Source of the DNA: Pyricularia pennisetigena
Lineage: Eukaryota > Ascomycota > Sordariomycetes > Magnaporthales > Pyriculariaceae
Length of the DNA stretch: 64,000 nt
NCBI RefSeq assembly: GCF_004337985.1
Contig: NW_021940918.1
Location: 3,627,285 to 3,691,284 of the forward strand
Direction of reading: 5' to 3'
Shown here: in pieces, positions 20,861 through 32,505 of the stretch
How positions within the stretch are numbered: position 1 is the stretch's first letter
Layout of the letters: the number at the start of each line of letters is the position of its first letter
The notes under the pieces: generated by a model
The model's input: the letters and a program-made list of their open reading frames with translations, nothing else
The model's database searches: none
Told to the model about the DNA's origin: nothing
Program-made: the position numbers and the translations under genes

Positions 20861-23800
20861 TCAGTGAGTCCCGTTAGTTTGCCTGCTGGTGCCATTGGCT
20901 ATACCTTGCGTCTGCTCGGCCTGCCACTTTGCCTTTTCTGCCGCCCAGCCTTCCATGTCCCTGTTCAGCTCGACCGTCTGGCGATTCATCGTTTCCACAA
21001 AAGCCGTGAGGAGGCCAAGGGCAGCCACTGCCTCTCTGCCGCCATCTTCGGTTCGTGCATCGCCGTCTCCATTACCTAATTTCCTCTTCCGTGTCGCCTC
21101 CTCCGCCGCCCTCCGCTGTTCCTCATCTCTCTCCTTTCGCTTGCGAAGCCGCTCCTCCTCCAGCCTTTTCTTGTCAGCTAAGAATCGAGCGCTGTGACCC
21201 AGGTTTGCGTGCTCATCCGAGATGCCCAGGTGTGGCTGGTAGACTGGAGGTGTGGTGAAAAAGAGCACGCGGCCGCTATCGTCCCGTTGAAACTGCTGGC
21301 GAACGTCGTCAGGTATGCCCTCGTCCACTACTTCAGGTAGTGTGTAGACCTGAGGAGGCTGCGGCGGGTTGTAGTGTCCTCCATGCTGCGGCACGCCATG
21401 ATTGATGTGCATTTGCTGAGGCGCCATCGGGGCCGGGCTGGGGGCCATCGGCATGGGCGCACGTGGTGCCAGAGCTGCTGGTGTCGGCGCCATGGATCGG
21501 TTGTCGTACACCTGCTGGCCTGCTGGCGGGATACTGTGGCGGTGGCCAGGACTCGGGACGAACTGCTGGGGAAACTGTGGGGCGTGGTGCGGCGTTTGCG
21601 GCGTCTGTGGTATGAACGTTCCTGGGGATGGAATCCCCTGGTTGTTGATTGGCTGCATGTGAGGTTGATTTTGAGCGGGCGGTACCTGCATCATACGCTG
21701 GCCTTGGTAGCCCTGAGGGTAGCCTGGCTGGACAGGTGGGATGCCTGGTCCAGGCTGCGGGGAGTGGTGGAATGACACGGTCGGAGTCCCGGACACTGAA
21801 GCATCACCCCTAAATGATGCCCTTCGCACATGATCTAGCTGAATATGCGGAGGCTGCTGAGCTGCACCAGGTGGCGGGCTTGGCCTTGGGGGAGGTGAAT
21901 CCTGTTTGATGGAGTTGGTCAGTCGTTTGTTGCTGTCAACTATTTTGCATTCGATCTTGGTAGCTTTTGAACGCGCTCGGCCCAGGCGCGGAACTGAGCA
22001 CACAACCGCCGCCAAGAACCTCCGAGAGTATTGTAGCAAAGTGCCCAAATCAGGCAGTTGTTTAAACCGCTCATGGAATCTCCGAGAATGACCAGGTAAA
22101 TCGATCCCGTGGTATGAGCCCTGTCTGATCCGAAGGGAAAAGCAATGAAAGCACGAATCAAAAGTGCTGTACTTACATTTTCTTCTCTGGGTCGTTTATG
22201 CACTGCTCCGAGTAGTGGTGGAGCATTGGGATTTCCCCATGTAGGCTTTGGGAGCGGATCCCTCTCGCTCGCATCGTGTCTCAAGAGATGTGCTATGGGG
22301 CTGCGGAACTTCTTGACCTTCTTTGGTACTTTCCATGGTTCCATGTCGTAGTCCTTCTCGCGCACTTCATCAGGGAGGCAGCTGGCCCACGTTTTGATTT
22401 TGTTGAAGGTAAATTTCTCCTCGTTGTAGCGCGCTTCACAGACGTAGACCTGTTTGTCTTCTGGGAAGCCAAGCGGCCGGCCTTTGTGGTAGCGGGTGAT
22501 GAACATGACAAAGCACCTGTCGACGATTTCCAAGACCTGATGGTCACGATATTGACCAGTCTTGACCACTTCGTTCTCCCAGAAATGCTTCTCGTAGCGG
22601 TGGACGGTTTGTTCTGGTCTGTAGTACCAACATGCGTTGATCCAATGTTGCCCAGCGCTGTCTTTCCACATACGGTAAATTTGCGCAACGATGGGCTTTG
22701 ACAAGTCATTGAGATTCCTCAAATGCACCCAATCCCCTGCATATCATTGTCAGTCTGAAAGTTGACCTCAACCCGAAGAGAATCAATATTCTGCAGCATC
22801 ATGTACGGTTCGACATACCAACTTTGTAAACTTCTCCGTTGTGATTGAGTTCTGCCAGGGGTAGTTTTCCTTCGTCATCGACAAAGGAGTCATCTGGCCT
22901 TGTCCTTTCCTGCTCCGCAAGCTCGCGGGTGTATTTTTGCAGTTCAACTGCGTCCTGGTAGATCTCACTTCCTGGCTGGTTCCATCGCTTTGCGTTTTCA
23001 AACATAGTCTCAACGTCCGCAACGGCCTGGTCGAAGCTGTGATACTTCTTACGTTTCAGTCTTCTTTTCATGGACTCTAGAGACACAGGATTGCTGATTG
23101 CATCGTAGTATTCTCGATGGCTGGCCTTGTCGGGAAGCTTCTCAAAATTGAGGATCCGTAGTGTCCCGTTCTCATTCTTTGGTTTCCTCAGTCCCCTGAG
23201 CAAGTTGTGGATGCGGGCCTCCATGGGTGTGAGGACTTTTGGTGGGCGACCACGTTTCTTGTGGTCATCGTCATCTCTGTCCCTCCTTGAGAAGCGGTTT
23301 TTTCTTCGGCGGCGGGGCTTTCCATCTTCATCTGAATCGTCATCATCATCGTCGTCGTCGTCGTCATCCTCCTCGTCTTCCTCATCCTCATCGCCTTCCT
23401 CTTCAGGCGGCGGAGAAGGCGAATCATCGGCGGCATCGGGGATTTCGCCCAGATATGGGAGTTTTGCATCCTCGGGTGTTATCTGCTTCTCTGCGACCAG
23501 CCTTTCGAGTTCTTTGACGAAAACCTCCCTTAGTCGAATGGCTTCGCCAAACACCACAGCTGACGGGCGGTTATAGACTTGGGCGTTGTGACATATGAGA
23601 GCGACATCGCGCACGAATTCGGAAAAGGCGGTATAGACCTTCTTGAGTACTTTTTGCTATCGTCAGGATGTTCAGTTAGTGACCTTGTGGTTACTCCCAA
23701 AGTCTATATGTCGCACATGCAGCGAGCGTAAAAGAGCACACTTACTCTAACGGTGCTGAAAGCTACCGGCTCCTTGATGACCTCAAAATAATCCGGGAAT

Positions 23801-24073
23801 GATCGCCTGTTCAGGAGACGTTGAAAATTGGCCGCGAGGGGAAACTCGTCACTGATGAAGACGCATTAGAGCCCATTGTACTGTGTGACTGCTCAGGGGC
23901 ATCATGAAAGTACACAAGTCGGGAGAACTTACGCCGGGTCTTCTTGATACTCGCAGAGGTATGTTGAAGTCTCCGAAATCAGGTTCAGCATGTCGCGCTG
24001 GGTATTCCGAGCACTAGTCTGTCCGCCGGTTCTGTTGTTGTCATCCAATTCTCCATCGGCGTCTGCATCGCCA

Positions 24074-24105
<32 letters not shown>

Positions 24106-24414
24106 CGCATCTGCATCCGCATCACCGTCGGCATCAGTATCCATGCGATCACCTGAATCAGCAGGGTTGGTGATTTTTTCGGCTGTGGAATTGGTGGTTT
24201 TGCTCGATGGTTGCGCATCATCGGCGGCGCGGTCCCCGTCGCGATTCGGAGACGCGTCGGCAGCCGGTGCTACTGCGACAGTCGTGGCGCTCGGGGAAGA
24301 AACTGGTGGCGCGTCTGACATCTTGACATCATCCTGGTGACCCATTTTGGCCTCAATGGACTCGCGCACCTCGATTGCGCCGGCGCCGTTGTCGTCGGGG
24401 TGGGTTGTGGCCAT
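20861..24414 (-). CDS. rsc1: Rsc1/Rsc2-like subunit: two bromodomains plus BAH domain
   Basis: Subunit of the RSC chromatin-remodelling complex, reading acetylated histones. Five exons (24414-23933, 23851-23746, 23656-22819, 22736-22177, 21901-20861) give about 1008 residues. The N-terminus is low-complexity with an Asp-Ala repeat (about residues 95-118). Bromodomain 1 spans about 165-260 (FPLAANFQRLL, FPDYFEVIKEPVAFSTV, CHNAQVYNRPSA with the acetyl-lysine Asn). An acidic run and an AT-hook-like KKRGRPPK follow (about 328-335), then bromodomain 2 (about 346-436, YYDAISNPVSLESM, AKRWNQPGS). The BAH domain covers about 462-600 (YKVGDWVHLRNLND, IYRMWKD, CFVMFITRY). A Pro/Gln-rich region and a charged coiled coil end the protein. 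I chose the start MATTHPDD; an in-frame ATG at 24537 would add 41 residues. The last intron is uncertain: 275 bp with a CTGAC branch site, or 56 bp if an earlier acceptor at 22121 is used. Confidence 0.88.
24061..24132. repeat. Asp-Ala coding hexanucleotide repeat in the RSC-like gene
   Basis: A tandem GTCTGC/GTCCGC-type repeat on the + strand, read on the - strand as alternating Asp-Ala codons with a few Gly. Codons vary (GAC/GAT, GCA/GCG/GCC), so selection on the peptide or old slippage is possible. Confidence 0.8.
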
Positions 24415-25618
24415 TTTCGCAAACTGGTGCGGACTTCTTGTGGTGGAGCTGGACGGCGTGAGCCACGGCACGGAGGAAGGAGAGGTGGATGCTGCCGCGT
24501 GCAGACTTGGCCGCGAAGATCGTGTGGCCCGCCGCATGGGTCTTACAAGGAACAAGTCTGTGCAGAACCCAATTATCTTGGACTAGCGGGACGTTAGTGT
24601 GACTTGGCCCTTGAGGCGGAAGCGGAAGCTCCAAGTCAATCGATAGCAAACAATTAGACCCACGAAGTAAGGACTAACCCGGTCTACATGAGGCTGGGTT
24701 CTTTTGGACCTTGGAAAAACCCACCCAAAGCTGCGAATATGGCATGTACTGCAGTCGAAGGCAAGCCTTGTCGCGACTCACGCCTGGCCGGACTGGTAGA
24801 AGCTCCTGACTCCACTCGCTCGATTTTACCACGCGCTGCAATTCTCCCGTCCCCTAGGAACTACGGTATTGGGGAATGACTAATCAATTTGAATGGAAGC
24901 TATGAGTACTACGTTGCCTCCCTACATACATCACGTGTAGGCTTTGGACCATGGGATTTCCAATGTTAATCATTGGAGACTTTTGTTATTGTTATGATTT
25001 TTTTTTTCTCTAGCGATTATCCTGAAAGAGGTCAAGTTATAATTCATCCAGGCCTTTATGTAGGTAGTTACAAGAAAATCGCCGACAAAGGTGAGCTGTA
25101 TCGGAAAATATAAGGCGAAACCACTGCACCGTCCGATAGGATTACCCCAAAGCGCCCCAGAAAAGTGGCGGTAGTTGGTGCCAAGAACCCAAAAGTAACC
25201 AGAGTCATGGGAAGGAGCACCTCATTCCAGATTGACCGACTGATTGGTGACTGGACACTTGACAGCACACTTGTTCAACAACGCTGGTGACTTTTTAGAG
25301 CAAAACATATGGTTTGGTCGCTGTCACTCCGAGCAAATAAATACTGTTTGCATGCTAGTTTGTCTCTTATTATAGGCAAGCTTTTGTTGAACCTGCTGAT
25401 TGATCAGCACCTGCGTCATTTGGTGGCAGGTAGAACCCTCTAGTTACCCTTGCTTACCCTGCGATCCTACCTATCTATAAATCAACCACGAAGAATCAAG
25501 AGACTGGTTGCGACTTTAGACTTGCTTGCTTCGTATTTGGGGACAGCAGCAAAACTAGCCAAATCTTCAGAAGGGCTCTATTTGGCCCACCTTTGAAAGC
25601 TTCTACCTAGCCTTAAAG
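24415..25618. other. Divergent intergenic region, RSC-like gene / otu1
   Basis: About 1.2 kb between opposite start codons. The part next to the RSC gene stays open in its frame back to 24555 and is probably 5' UTR. No other coding sequence is convincing. Confidence 0.5.
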
Positions 25619-26793
25619 ATGGGAGCGGTACGCGTGAGGGTCCGACATCCCGAGGGCACTTTACAAGTCCAGGCGGAGGACTCATGGACTGCAGGGCAGT
25701 TTATCGAGCACCTCCGAAAGGAGACCGGTGTTCCGTGCTTTGTGCTCAAGTCCGGCTTTCCTCCCGCTGTGCTTGATCTTAGCGACAAGAACATAAGCCT
25801 TGGTGCTCTGAACCTGAACGGCTCGGCCATCACGTTAACGCCTATCGAAGACACTTCCCCAGAGGCCGTCAGGAGCAGAGAAATGGCCAAACAGGTTGAG
25901 CGAGACTCCTTGATGGCTGCAGAGCTGGCTGCGGCAGAGTCGACGGCTACCCCATCCTCAGGGCAATCTGATCCTAAAAGACCTGATAACCTTTCGGTTC
26001 CCTGGCCGGAGATGGATGACGGGTACATGGGTAAGAAAATTAAAATAGAAACATGTTCTCTTTACGCCGCTGTACTTGCAGACAAACTAAACTGGCTCAT
26101 GCCCCTGAAGTTCTTAGAGTTATGGCCGATGACAACAGCTGTCTCTTCACTGCCCTCTCAGCCGCTCTGGTCCCTCAGGTGAGAGATCCGGCGCCATTTT
26201 TGCGCAACCAGATTGCCGAATACATTCTCTCCCACCGAGACACCTACAATAGAGCCACTCTTGAGAAGTCACCCGAAGATTATGTTGTCAATCTCAGAGG
26301 TAGAGACTTCTGGGGCGGATCGATCGAAATGTCCGTACTTAGTGCCATCTACGACATACAGATTGTTGCGGTGGATGTCAAGGTTCGTGAGCACGTGCAA
26401 TGTGTCGTAAAAATATTTGGCGCCTGCTATTCATATCTAACACCTCCCTAACTCGAACAGACTTTGGAGGTTTTCCCGCATGGCGAGAATAAGAAGGAGC
26501 GGTGCCTGGTGCTGTATTCGGGCATTCATTACGACAGGATTGTGCTAGCCCCCGGACCCGACTATCCTCACGAGACGGATATCGTCCGTTTCGATATCGA
26601 CAACGATTCAGCACTCAGGAGGGCCAGAGTGCTCGCAGAGAGGCTTCAAAGGTCCGGATACTACACCGACACTAACACTATCGTCATTCAGTGTATGGTT
26701 CCGAACTGCAACTGGCTCGGTGACGTCAAAGGGGCAAACGAGCATAGCAACAAAACTGGGCACCAGAGCTTTGAACAAATCGAGGATAAATAG
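25619..26793 (+). CDS. otu1: Otu1/Yod1 OTU-family deubiquitinase
   Basis: Cysteine protease that trims ubiquitin chains and works with Cdc48/p97 in protein quality control. Three exons (25619-26030, 26111-26382, 26461-26793) encode 338 residues. The N-terminus is a ubiquitin-like UBX-type fold (MGAVRVRVRHPEGTLQV, WTAGQFIEHL). The OTU domain starts at VLRVMADDNSCLFTALS, with catalytic Asp145 and Cys148. The catalytic His is His251 in LYSGIHYDRI. A C-terminal C2H2-type finger (IQCMVPNCNWLG, then EHSNKTGH) is standard for the family. The first intron must end at GAAG/TT (26110) to keep frame. A nearer CAG at 26081 would break it. The second donor is the uncommon GTTCGT; the nearby GTGAGC would shift the frame. 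It converges on the formamidase gene with only 159 bases between stops. Confidence 0.93.
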
Positions 26794-26952
26794 GATGGAC
26801 TATATGGGAAATTCAGACGCTGAGCCACCTATAGCTTGAAAAGTACTGTGATATACCGTCTACTCCACAGCCTGTTCATAAGTCGATTCAAGCTTGCGCA
26901 GAGATCAAATAATGACACGACAAGATACACGACCGCAGTTGCATCTTACACA

Positions 26953-28870
26953 TTAGGACTTATACGTCATACCACCGCCGAAAGAGTGCTCGCTGTTCTC
27001 GCCACCCTTGGTAACTTTGCCTTCGTTCACACCAGTTTCGAAGGCACAAGTGCCCATGTCTAGTTTCTTGGCCGGCACTGCCGAGGGACTGATGTCAAAG
27101 TCGAAGATGTCCATGGGGAGGCCCAAAGTAGTGCACGCGTTGGGAATGTCGACGATTCCTGCTATGTGCCCCTGGATTGGAGCACATGACATGAGTAGGT
27201 AAACCTGGTAGTCGCTATACCCGAAGCGGCGCAGGTATTCGATCACCCCTAAACGTTTGGCGGCCGATATTAAGTCAATAACACCTCTAAACATCAAAAG
27301 AATCACTCGGGTCACGGAGCAAAGGAGGAAGAAAGTGGGATCCCTTACGAAGGCATGTCTGACGGTAAGCGACCGTAACGTCCATGTAGTGCTGCTTGCC
27401 GTGCTGATCCACACTGAAGCCCTCGAAGTAGATATGGCGGCCCGGCCCAAAGTGAGGCTCCACTGGGCCCGGGATGTAGATGGGCGACTTTAGGCCGAGG
27501 TCCGCCATCCCGTTCTTGATCACCTTGAAGTTGATGGTTATGACGCCGGCCATCTCGATGGCGCCACAAAAGGATATCTCACCATCACCCTCTGTTTCAA
27601 GCCGGAAATGTTAGACCAAGCCTTTTGTTTGCCAAACCACCTACTTCGGACAAAAATGGGCTGTAACACATGATTGCAGAGATGAAACTCACGAGAAAAG
27701 TGCAGATCGCCAACGCTGAACTTGGCTCCGGACACATGAACAGGCAGGTATACTTTGCTACCCCTGCTCAGGTTCTTGATGCTGTTACCGCGAGCGAGCA
27801 AGCCATTATCAGCACATGCACCAAACAGAACAGAAATCCAACGGCAAGGGACCTCTCTTGCCATATACCACCATGGATCCATCTAAAACGATCTTGCCAA
27901 AAAAAGAAGACTACTCACTCGCAATTCCCTCCGTGCTCTGGCCTACCGGGAATCGTCCTGGCGCCCTCCCTGCCAACCCTGGCCGTGAGGTCGGCATCTG
28001 CAGCGCCGGCGTGGACGTTGACGGGCTCTGGCGGCTTGGCCACGTCGCGCTCGAGCTTGTTGGCGGCGATGAGGTCCCCCTCGCGCCGATTCCACTCGGC
28101 CAGGACCTCGGCAGACGGTGCGCAGCCGAGGATTCCCGGGTGGATCAGGCCGGCAAACTTGACGTGCGGGATGTGTCGGGACGTGCAATAGATGCCCTCA
28201 AAGTCCCAGATCGCCTTGGCTCTGGAGGCCAAATGGCTTTTAGAGTCAGCGTTTGAATGATAATCAATCAGGAGTGCTAGGTTTTGGGAGGGTCGCAGGG
28301 GACCATAGCAAGATTACTGACGCGGAAGGGTATATCTCGTCGAGGAAGCCTCCCCCGTTGCTCTTGTCAAAGACTCCCGTGAAGCCCCACGGCTGGTCCT
28401 CAAACGGCTGCACGTCCATGATCTCGACCAGCAGGATGTCACCCGGCTCGGCCGTCTCTACCTCAAAGGGGCCGCTGAGGTAGTGGATCTTGGTCAGGTC
28501 GACGTTGCGAATATCGTCTGCAGAGTCATTGTTGCCGATTTGACCGCCAGTCCTATTGTTCGCCAGCATCAGTCTCGGATCTAGAGCTCACGGCGCTCAT
28601 CGTCATGAATGGCTAGGTGCAAGCGGCTCCCTCATCAAGTCTTGATGCCCACGAATATTCGAGCTTACCAGTCGACGCATTCAATTTTGACAGTCTCGCC
28701 ATTTTTAATGGTACCCGCAAATGGAATATCTGGGTGCCATCTGTTCTGCATCTGCTGGTTAGTTTCTACACGATGCCTCGTGCTAAATGGTTCCCACTCA
28801 CATGCAAAGTGCACTGTTCAGCAGCAGGCTTGTCCAAGCTGACCTTGCAAACCTTGCGAATCTCGGGCAT
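26953..28870 (-). CDS. Formamidase / acetamidase (FmdA family)
   Basis: Hydrolyses formamide, or another short amide, to the acid and ammonia in the cytosol. Seven exons (28870-28802, 28745-28669, 28552-28322, 28221-27919, 27781-27693, 27591-27349, 27248-26953) encode 435 residues. Family blocks appear in order: KVSLDKPAAEQ, RWHPDIPFAGTIKNGE, WTGGQIGNNDSADDI, GDILLVEIMDVQPFE, GIYCTSRHIPHVKFAG, HPGILGCAPS, GRPEHGGNCDIKNLSRGS, GAKFSVGDLHFSQGDGEI, CGAIEMAGVITI, and near the end SCAPIQGHIAGIVDIPNA. All junctions close in phase. The intron after exon 3 uses a weak GTCAGT donor, and its acceptor (28222 versus 28220) could shift by one Ala. The ATG follows a GA-repeat and T-run on the coding strand. 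Presence of a formamidase fits nitrogen scavenging. Confidence 0.93.
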
Positions 28871-28879
28871 TATATGCAG

Positions 28880-28912
28880 CTCTCTCTCTCTCTCAAAAAA
28901 AAAAAAAAAAAA
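28880..28912. repeat. CT dinucleotide repeat followed by A18
   Basis: A CT repeat (28880-28894) runs into eighteen A (28895-28912). On the coding strand this is T18 then GA repeats, ending about 10 bases before the formamidase ATG. It therefore lies in the core promoter or leader. Confidence 0.85.
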
Positions 28913-29199
28913 GAAAAAGAAGAAAAAACCTTTACAAATGCTTACTGGGTTAGTCGACTAGGAACAGGAGTATCGAATTACAATGTGATGGAACATACGA
29001 CATAGCTCTTTTGGGAAAGGCAGCACCGCAAGTATTTGTATCAATGACTCTGATAAGCTACCCCGCATACCACTCGGGATGATCACTGCAAGCTGTCTTG
29101 GCCATACGAACGGACTGATGCTTCTCCTCATCCCAACTTGATTGAGGATTTACGTAGTAGATTGCATGTACCAAGCCAATATGCCACATACGGAGTAGT

Positions 29200-29231
29200 A
29201 CTATCTACTGCTAGTCTATTCTAGCAGTAGA
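29200..29231. repeat. Copy 1 of a repeated 17-base element; forms an 11-bp hairpin
   Basis: Contains CTATCTACTGCTAGTCT (29201-29217). The arm TCTACTGCTAG (29204-29214) pairs perfectly with CTAGCAGTAGA (29221-29231) across a six-base loop. Other copies are at 37771-37787 (complement) and 48733-48749. Confidence 0.75.
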
Positions 29232-29467
29232 CCCCACCCCGCATCAGTTCCCGAACCTTGGCCGGCGTTGCGTCTTCAGCTTATCCCCAACAGCTCTCCA
29301 CACTTCAAGGCGGAAGACCAAAGGCTGCATTAGCTCCACAACTGCATGAAAGCCGGTTCTGAGTATTTGACAGGTTTCCGGCCGACATCGCAGCAGCTGA
29401 TAAGTTGCTATCGTAGATAACAACGCCGATATGCCCATCCAGCCAAGATAGTCACAATCACAAGCTT

Positions 29468-31030
29468 TCAGTCATGCGATGCTACACCCGTCGAGTTTCC
29501 GGTACTTGGGTCTTGTTCAGAATAAGGTGGCGGTTTTGTAGAAGTCCTCGCAGTTTTCTGCAATGGCAAAGCATCCAGATCCCCAAGAGACAGACTCAGG
29601 AACTCGTGCTTGTTCTTCCAGACTTGTTGACTCTCAACATAAGCCGCCAAGTCTGAGGGTGGTGGAGGAGGGTCTGTAATCTTTGTGATGAGGTATGCGG
29701 TGGATGCCTCTGCAATGCCATAGATGAGGACACCTAGAAGAGGCACACGCTATGGTTCCAGGGAGTGATTAGTATGAGAACAGGGACTTGGAAGAGGTTT
29801 CCACAAAGAAAGGAAGAAAGAAGAATGTGCAAACACAGAGCGAACTCACAAGCAAAATGTAGAAGCCAATACCGAACCCAAAGAGAATACCCTCGCGAGA
29901 CCGAAACCAGCGTTTCTTCTGTTCCTTGGTCATATGAATGCGCGAAAAGTATGGCTCAAGGAGTTCGCGCATCAGATTTCGGGATGAGAAATAGGTCTGC
30001 AGGAAAATAACGAGATATCTCCTGGGCATCAACAATCCAGTCCCAAATATCACACTTGCTGGCCCTAGGCCAACGGCCTTTTTGAAGGTGTAGAAACTGG
30101 CAGCTGGAAGGACAAAACGACCAATGACTGGGACATATGAAAGGGCAAATATGGCCAGCGAGATAAAGGCCTTGCGCGCGAACCGCCAGATGAACATAGA
30201 AGAGGCTTCTGCGGTGCTCGTGGAGTTGGTACTCCCATCCCGCTGTTTGTACATCCTAATATTTGGATAGTACATGTCCCGAAGCTCATCCGGGTTATCG
30301 CTCTTGTGTTTCTGAGCATAGGTCAAGTCGACCCATCTCAAAGAGTCCATGAATCTGAGGCCATTACAGTCAGCAAATGATGAGAGTTAATAATCATGAT
30401 AAGGGAAGCTTACAAATTATCAAGAGTCGGTAAAATAAGCCGCATCATACTCATAAGAAAGAGCGGTACTTGAAGCACATATTCGCCAACAAAGTTGAGG
30501 ACATCAACGAGCTTGTCGTCCCAGGTTACCCTGTCCATGCGGAATACGAACGAAAGCACCCAAAGAAGGACTTTGATACCAAAAATCTTCAAACGAGTGG
30601 AGGCATCAGTCTTGAATCAAGGTGAACAGACAGCCATGGTGCTGGGAATGTCAATATGCTCACCGGAATGGCTATCGCCAGACGGATGGCAATGCCGGCA
30701 CCGACAGCATAGAGTGCTTGCCGGTAGTGCTCTGATGTGAAAATAGCAGGGTTCTGGAGGGCCCTATGAGCTATAACAGCCCCCACTTTGTCAGAGCAAT
30801 GTCGTTTTTGGTTTTTGGTTTTTGGTAACATGCACATGCACATATACACAAGGAGGAGCTTGACGAAGAAGTCGGTGGGTTATATCAGTCATACCTCCCA
30901 CAAGGGTCAATTGCATGCCACGCAAAACTGCATTGAAGTCAAAGTGTGACACGTCAAATGCTTTCTTGATCTTTTCTTTGTCAATCTGCACCGGTTCGAC
31001 AGGCATTTTGGTTTTCGTGGAGTCTGCCAT
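29468..31030 (-). CDS. Multi-pass membrane protein, resembles fungal UsgS
   Basis: Five exons (31030-30895, 30770-30664, 30586-30414, 30354-29850, 29749-29468) give 400 residues. The ATG at 31030 starts MADSTKTKMP and leads to the conserved-looking FDVSHFDFNAVLRGMQLTLVGAHRALQ block (key residues SHFD, LRGMQL). Hydrophobic segments include AVGAGIAIRLAIAIPIFGI, LLWVLSFVF, YVLQVPLFLMSMM, FISLAIFALSYVPVIGRFV, FGFGIGFYILL and VPLLGVLIYGIA. The soluble parts contain WVDLTYAQKHK and a Pro-rich C-terminus. I recall this arrangement from proteins annotated as transmembrane protein UsgS in filamentous fungi, whose role is not established. The overall shape also recalls EI24/Etp-type outer-ring membrane proteins, but that is a weak guess. 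All splice phases close. Inp1 lies divergently 1.5 kb upstream. Confidence 0.82.
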
Positions 31031-32505
31031 GATTCCCTGCAAGGCTTCAAAGAGCCTCGTATGTCAGCGGGGCTCTATGATCTCTGGGTGTTTGGTGAGT
31101 GCGAGTGTGGATTCGAGCAAGACTGGAATTATAAATTTGAACCAGAGTGGCTTTGTATGTCCAAGACAGATCAGAGACAACATACAACCTCCAGTCAACA
31201 AAAAGGCCGAATAGAGAGTAGACAGTCGCTTAGCCAAGGCTTCCCTCAATTCTGGTCCGACAACCGAGCGAACCGGCGATGATGTCACGTAACCTAATTA
31301 GCTTGGTGGGGTTCACGCTAATCCATTGAAAGCTTGTACACGAGCCGTTAGCCGTCACGTGCACGAGACGTCTTGGCTACTTCGTAACCTCGAGATGGTT
31401 TGATTGCGACTGCACATCTAAGCGGGTACACTAACGTCTCCGAAGTTAGCCTACTGAGCTAGATGCATGCTAATAGAGTGCTTGCAGTTATGATGCAGGA
31501 ACGTTGACCATCCAATGGATTTCCGTTTGGGGTCAAATCCCTATCCGTAATATCTTCAGAATGTGCAACTGTCAAGCGCGAGGCCGGCGGGATGACTATT
31601 GCAGCCACAAGGTAGGTGTAAATGGAAAGTAGATACAATCGTTATTGACAGGGGGGCTATTAAGTGAGATGCAGATTGACTATCAAATATCAAATAGTAT
31701 GGCTAGATCTAAATGCAGACAAATTTCGACGGTGCGACCATATAGTTGTGGAAGCAAACTACCAGCAATAAAAAGGCATATTTCCTCTCTCTCCCCTAGG
31801 CTCAGCGACAGTAATCCGAAACAGTTAATTCCAGCATCTGTGTAGGATACGGATGTAATTACAGTCAAGTCTGGAACCACCAAAGAAGTTGACGCGCGGA
31901 TTGAGGCGTTGATCATTTGACAAGCGACCAGTCATGAATCGGCTGACAGGGGTTGGCGTTCGAAACCCCCAGTCCGTTCCGTCCTGAACCTCCCTACTTT
32001 GGGTAGTCTACGATCCCTAGTCTAGACCCAGACCAGGTTCAGCTATGCGTCCCGCGCGTGGCTGCCCCAACATGAGGTTTTCATCCGCAATCGCTTTTTC
32101 TTCCTTTTTTTTGTGTTTTGACTGTCGGCTCTCCGAGATTTTACTTTTGATTTTACCCGTCACTGTTAGAGAAATCCTATTGCTAGAGAAGTGCCTTAAC
32201 CTTTGCGGGGTGCATGCATGTGAACGGCTCTCCTGGCCCGGTCAGATTGACCAATCTACTACCTCTGATGGTCGGGATTACAGACAGATCTTGAGGATCT
32301 GATTCAGAGAGAAATATTCACAATATCATCTGAATAACCATTAACACGCTGGCTTCCGCCAAAGAATCCGGTCGTCTGATGTCAGATTGACCGCTGGCCA
32401 AGACAAAGCCGTGTTCGCGGCTATCTGCAGGGACAGAATTTCCTTGGGGAAACTTACGAACCCGACCCGAGGATAGCGAAAGATTCGGCCATCAAAACCC
32501 TTACG
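31031..32505. other. Divergent intergenic region, UsgS-like / inp1
   Basis: About 1.5 kb without a supported gene. It contains a CTAGTCTAGA motif (32017-32026) related to the 17-base repeat. Short frames such as 32045-32302 look non-coding. Confidence 0.5.

Larger units (their letters stand above)
28871..29467. other. Intergenic, formamidase promoter / UsgS-like 3' end
   Basis: About 0.6 kb. It holds the CT/A tract next to the formamidase start and a hairpin-forming copy of the repeated 17-base element at 29200-29231. No gene is seen. Confidence 0.55.

Noticed and set aside
24415..24555. In-frame N-terminal extension of the RSC-like protein (ATG at 24537)
   Set aside because: Composition is Ser/Arg/Thr-rich and unlike the conserved protein; the ATG at 24414 is a more usual start, although the longer form is not excluded.
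28995..29010. ACATACGACATAG resembling the start of 5S rRNA
   Set aside because: The following sequence does not match 5S rRNA and no internal control region is present.
31940..31985. tRNA-like GTTCGAAACCC near 31958
   Set aside because: No cloverleaf could be drawn around it; arms do not pair.
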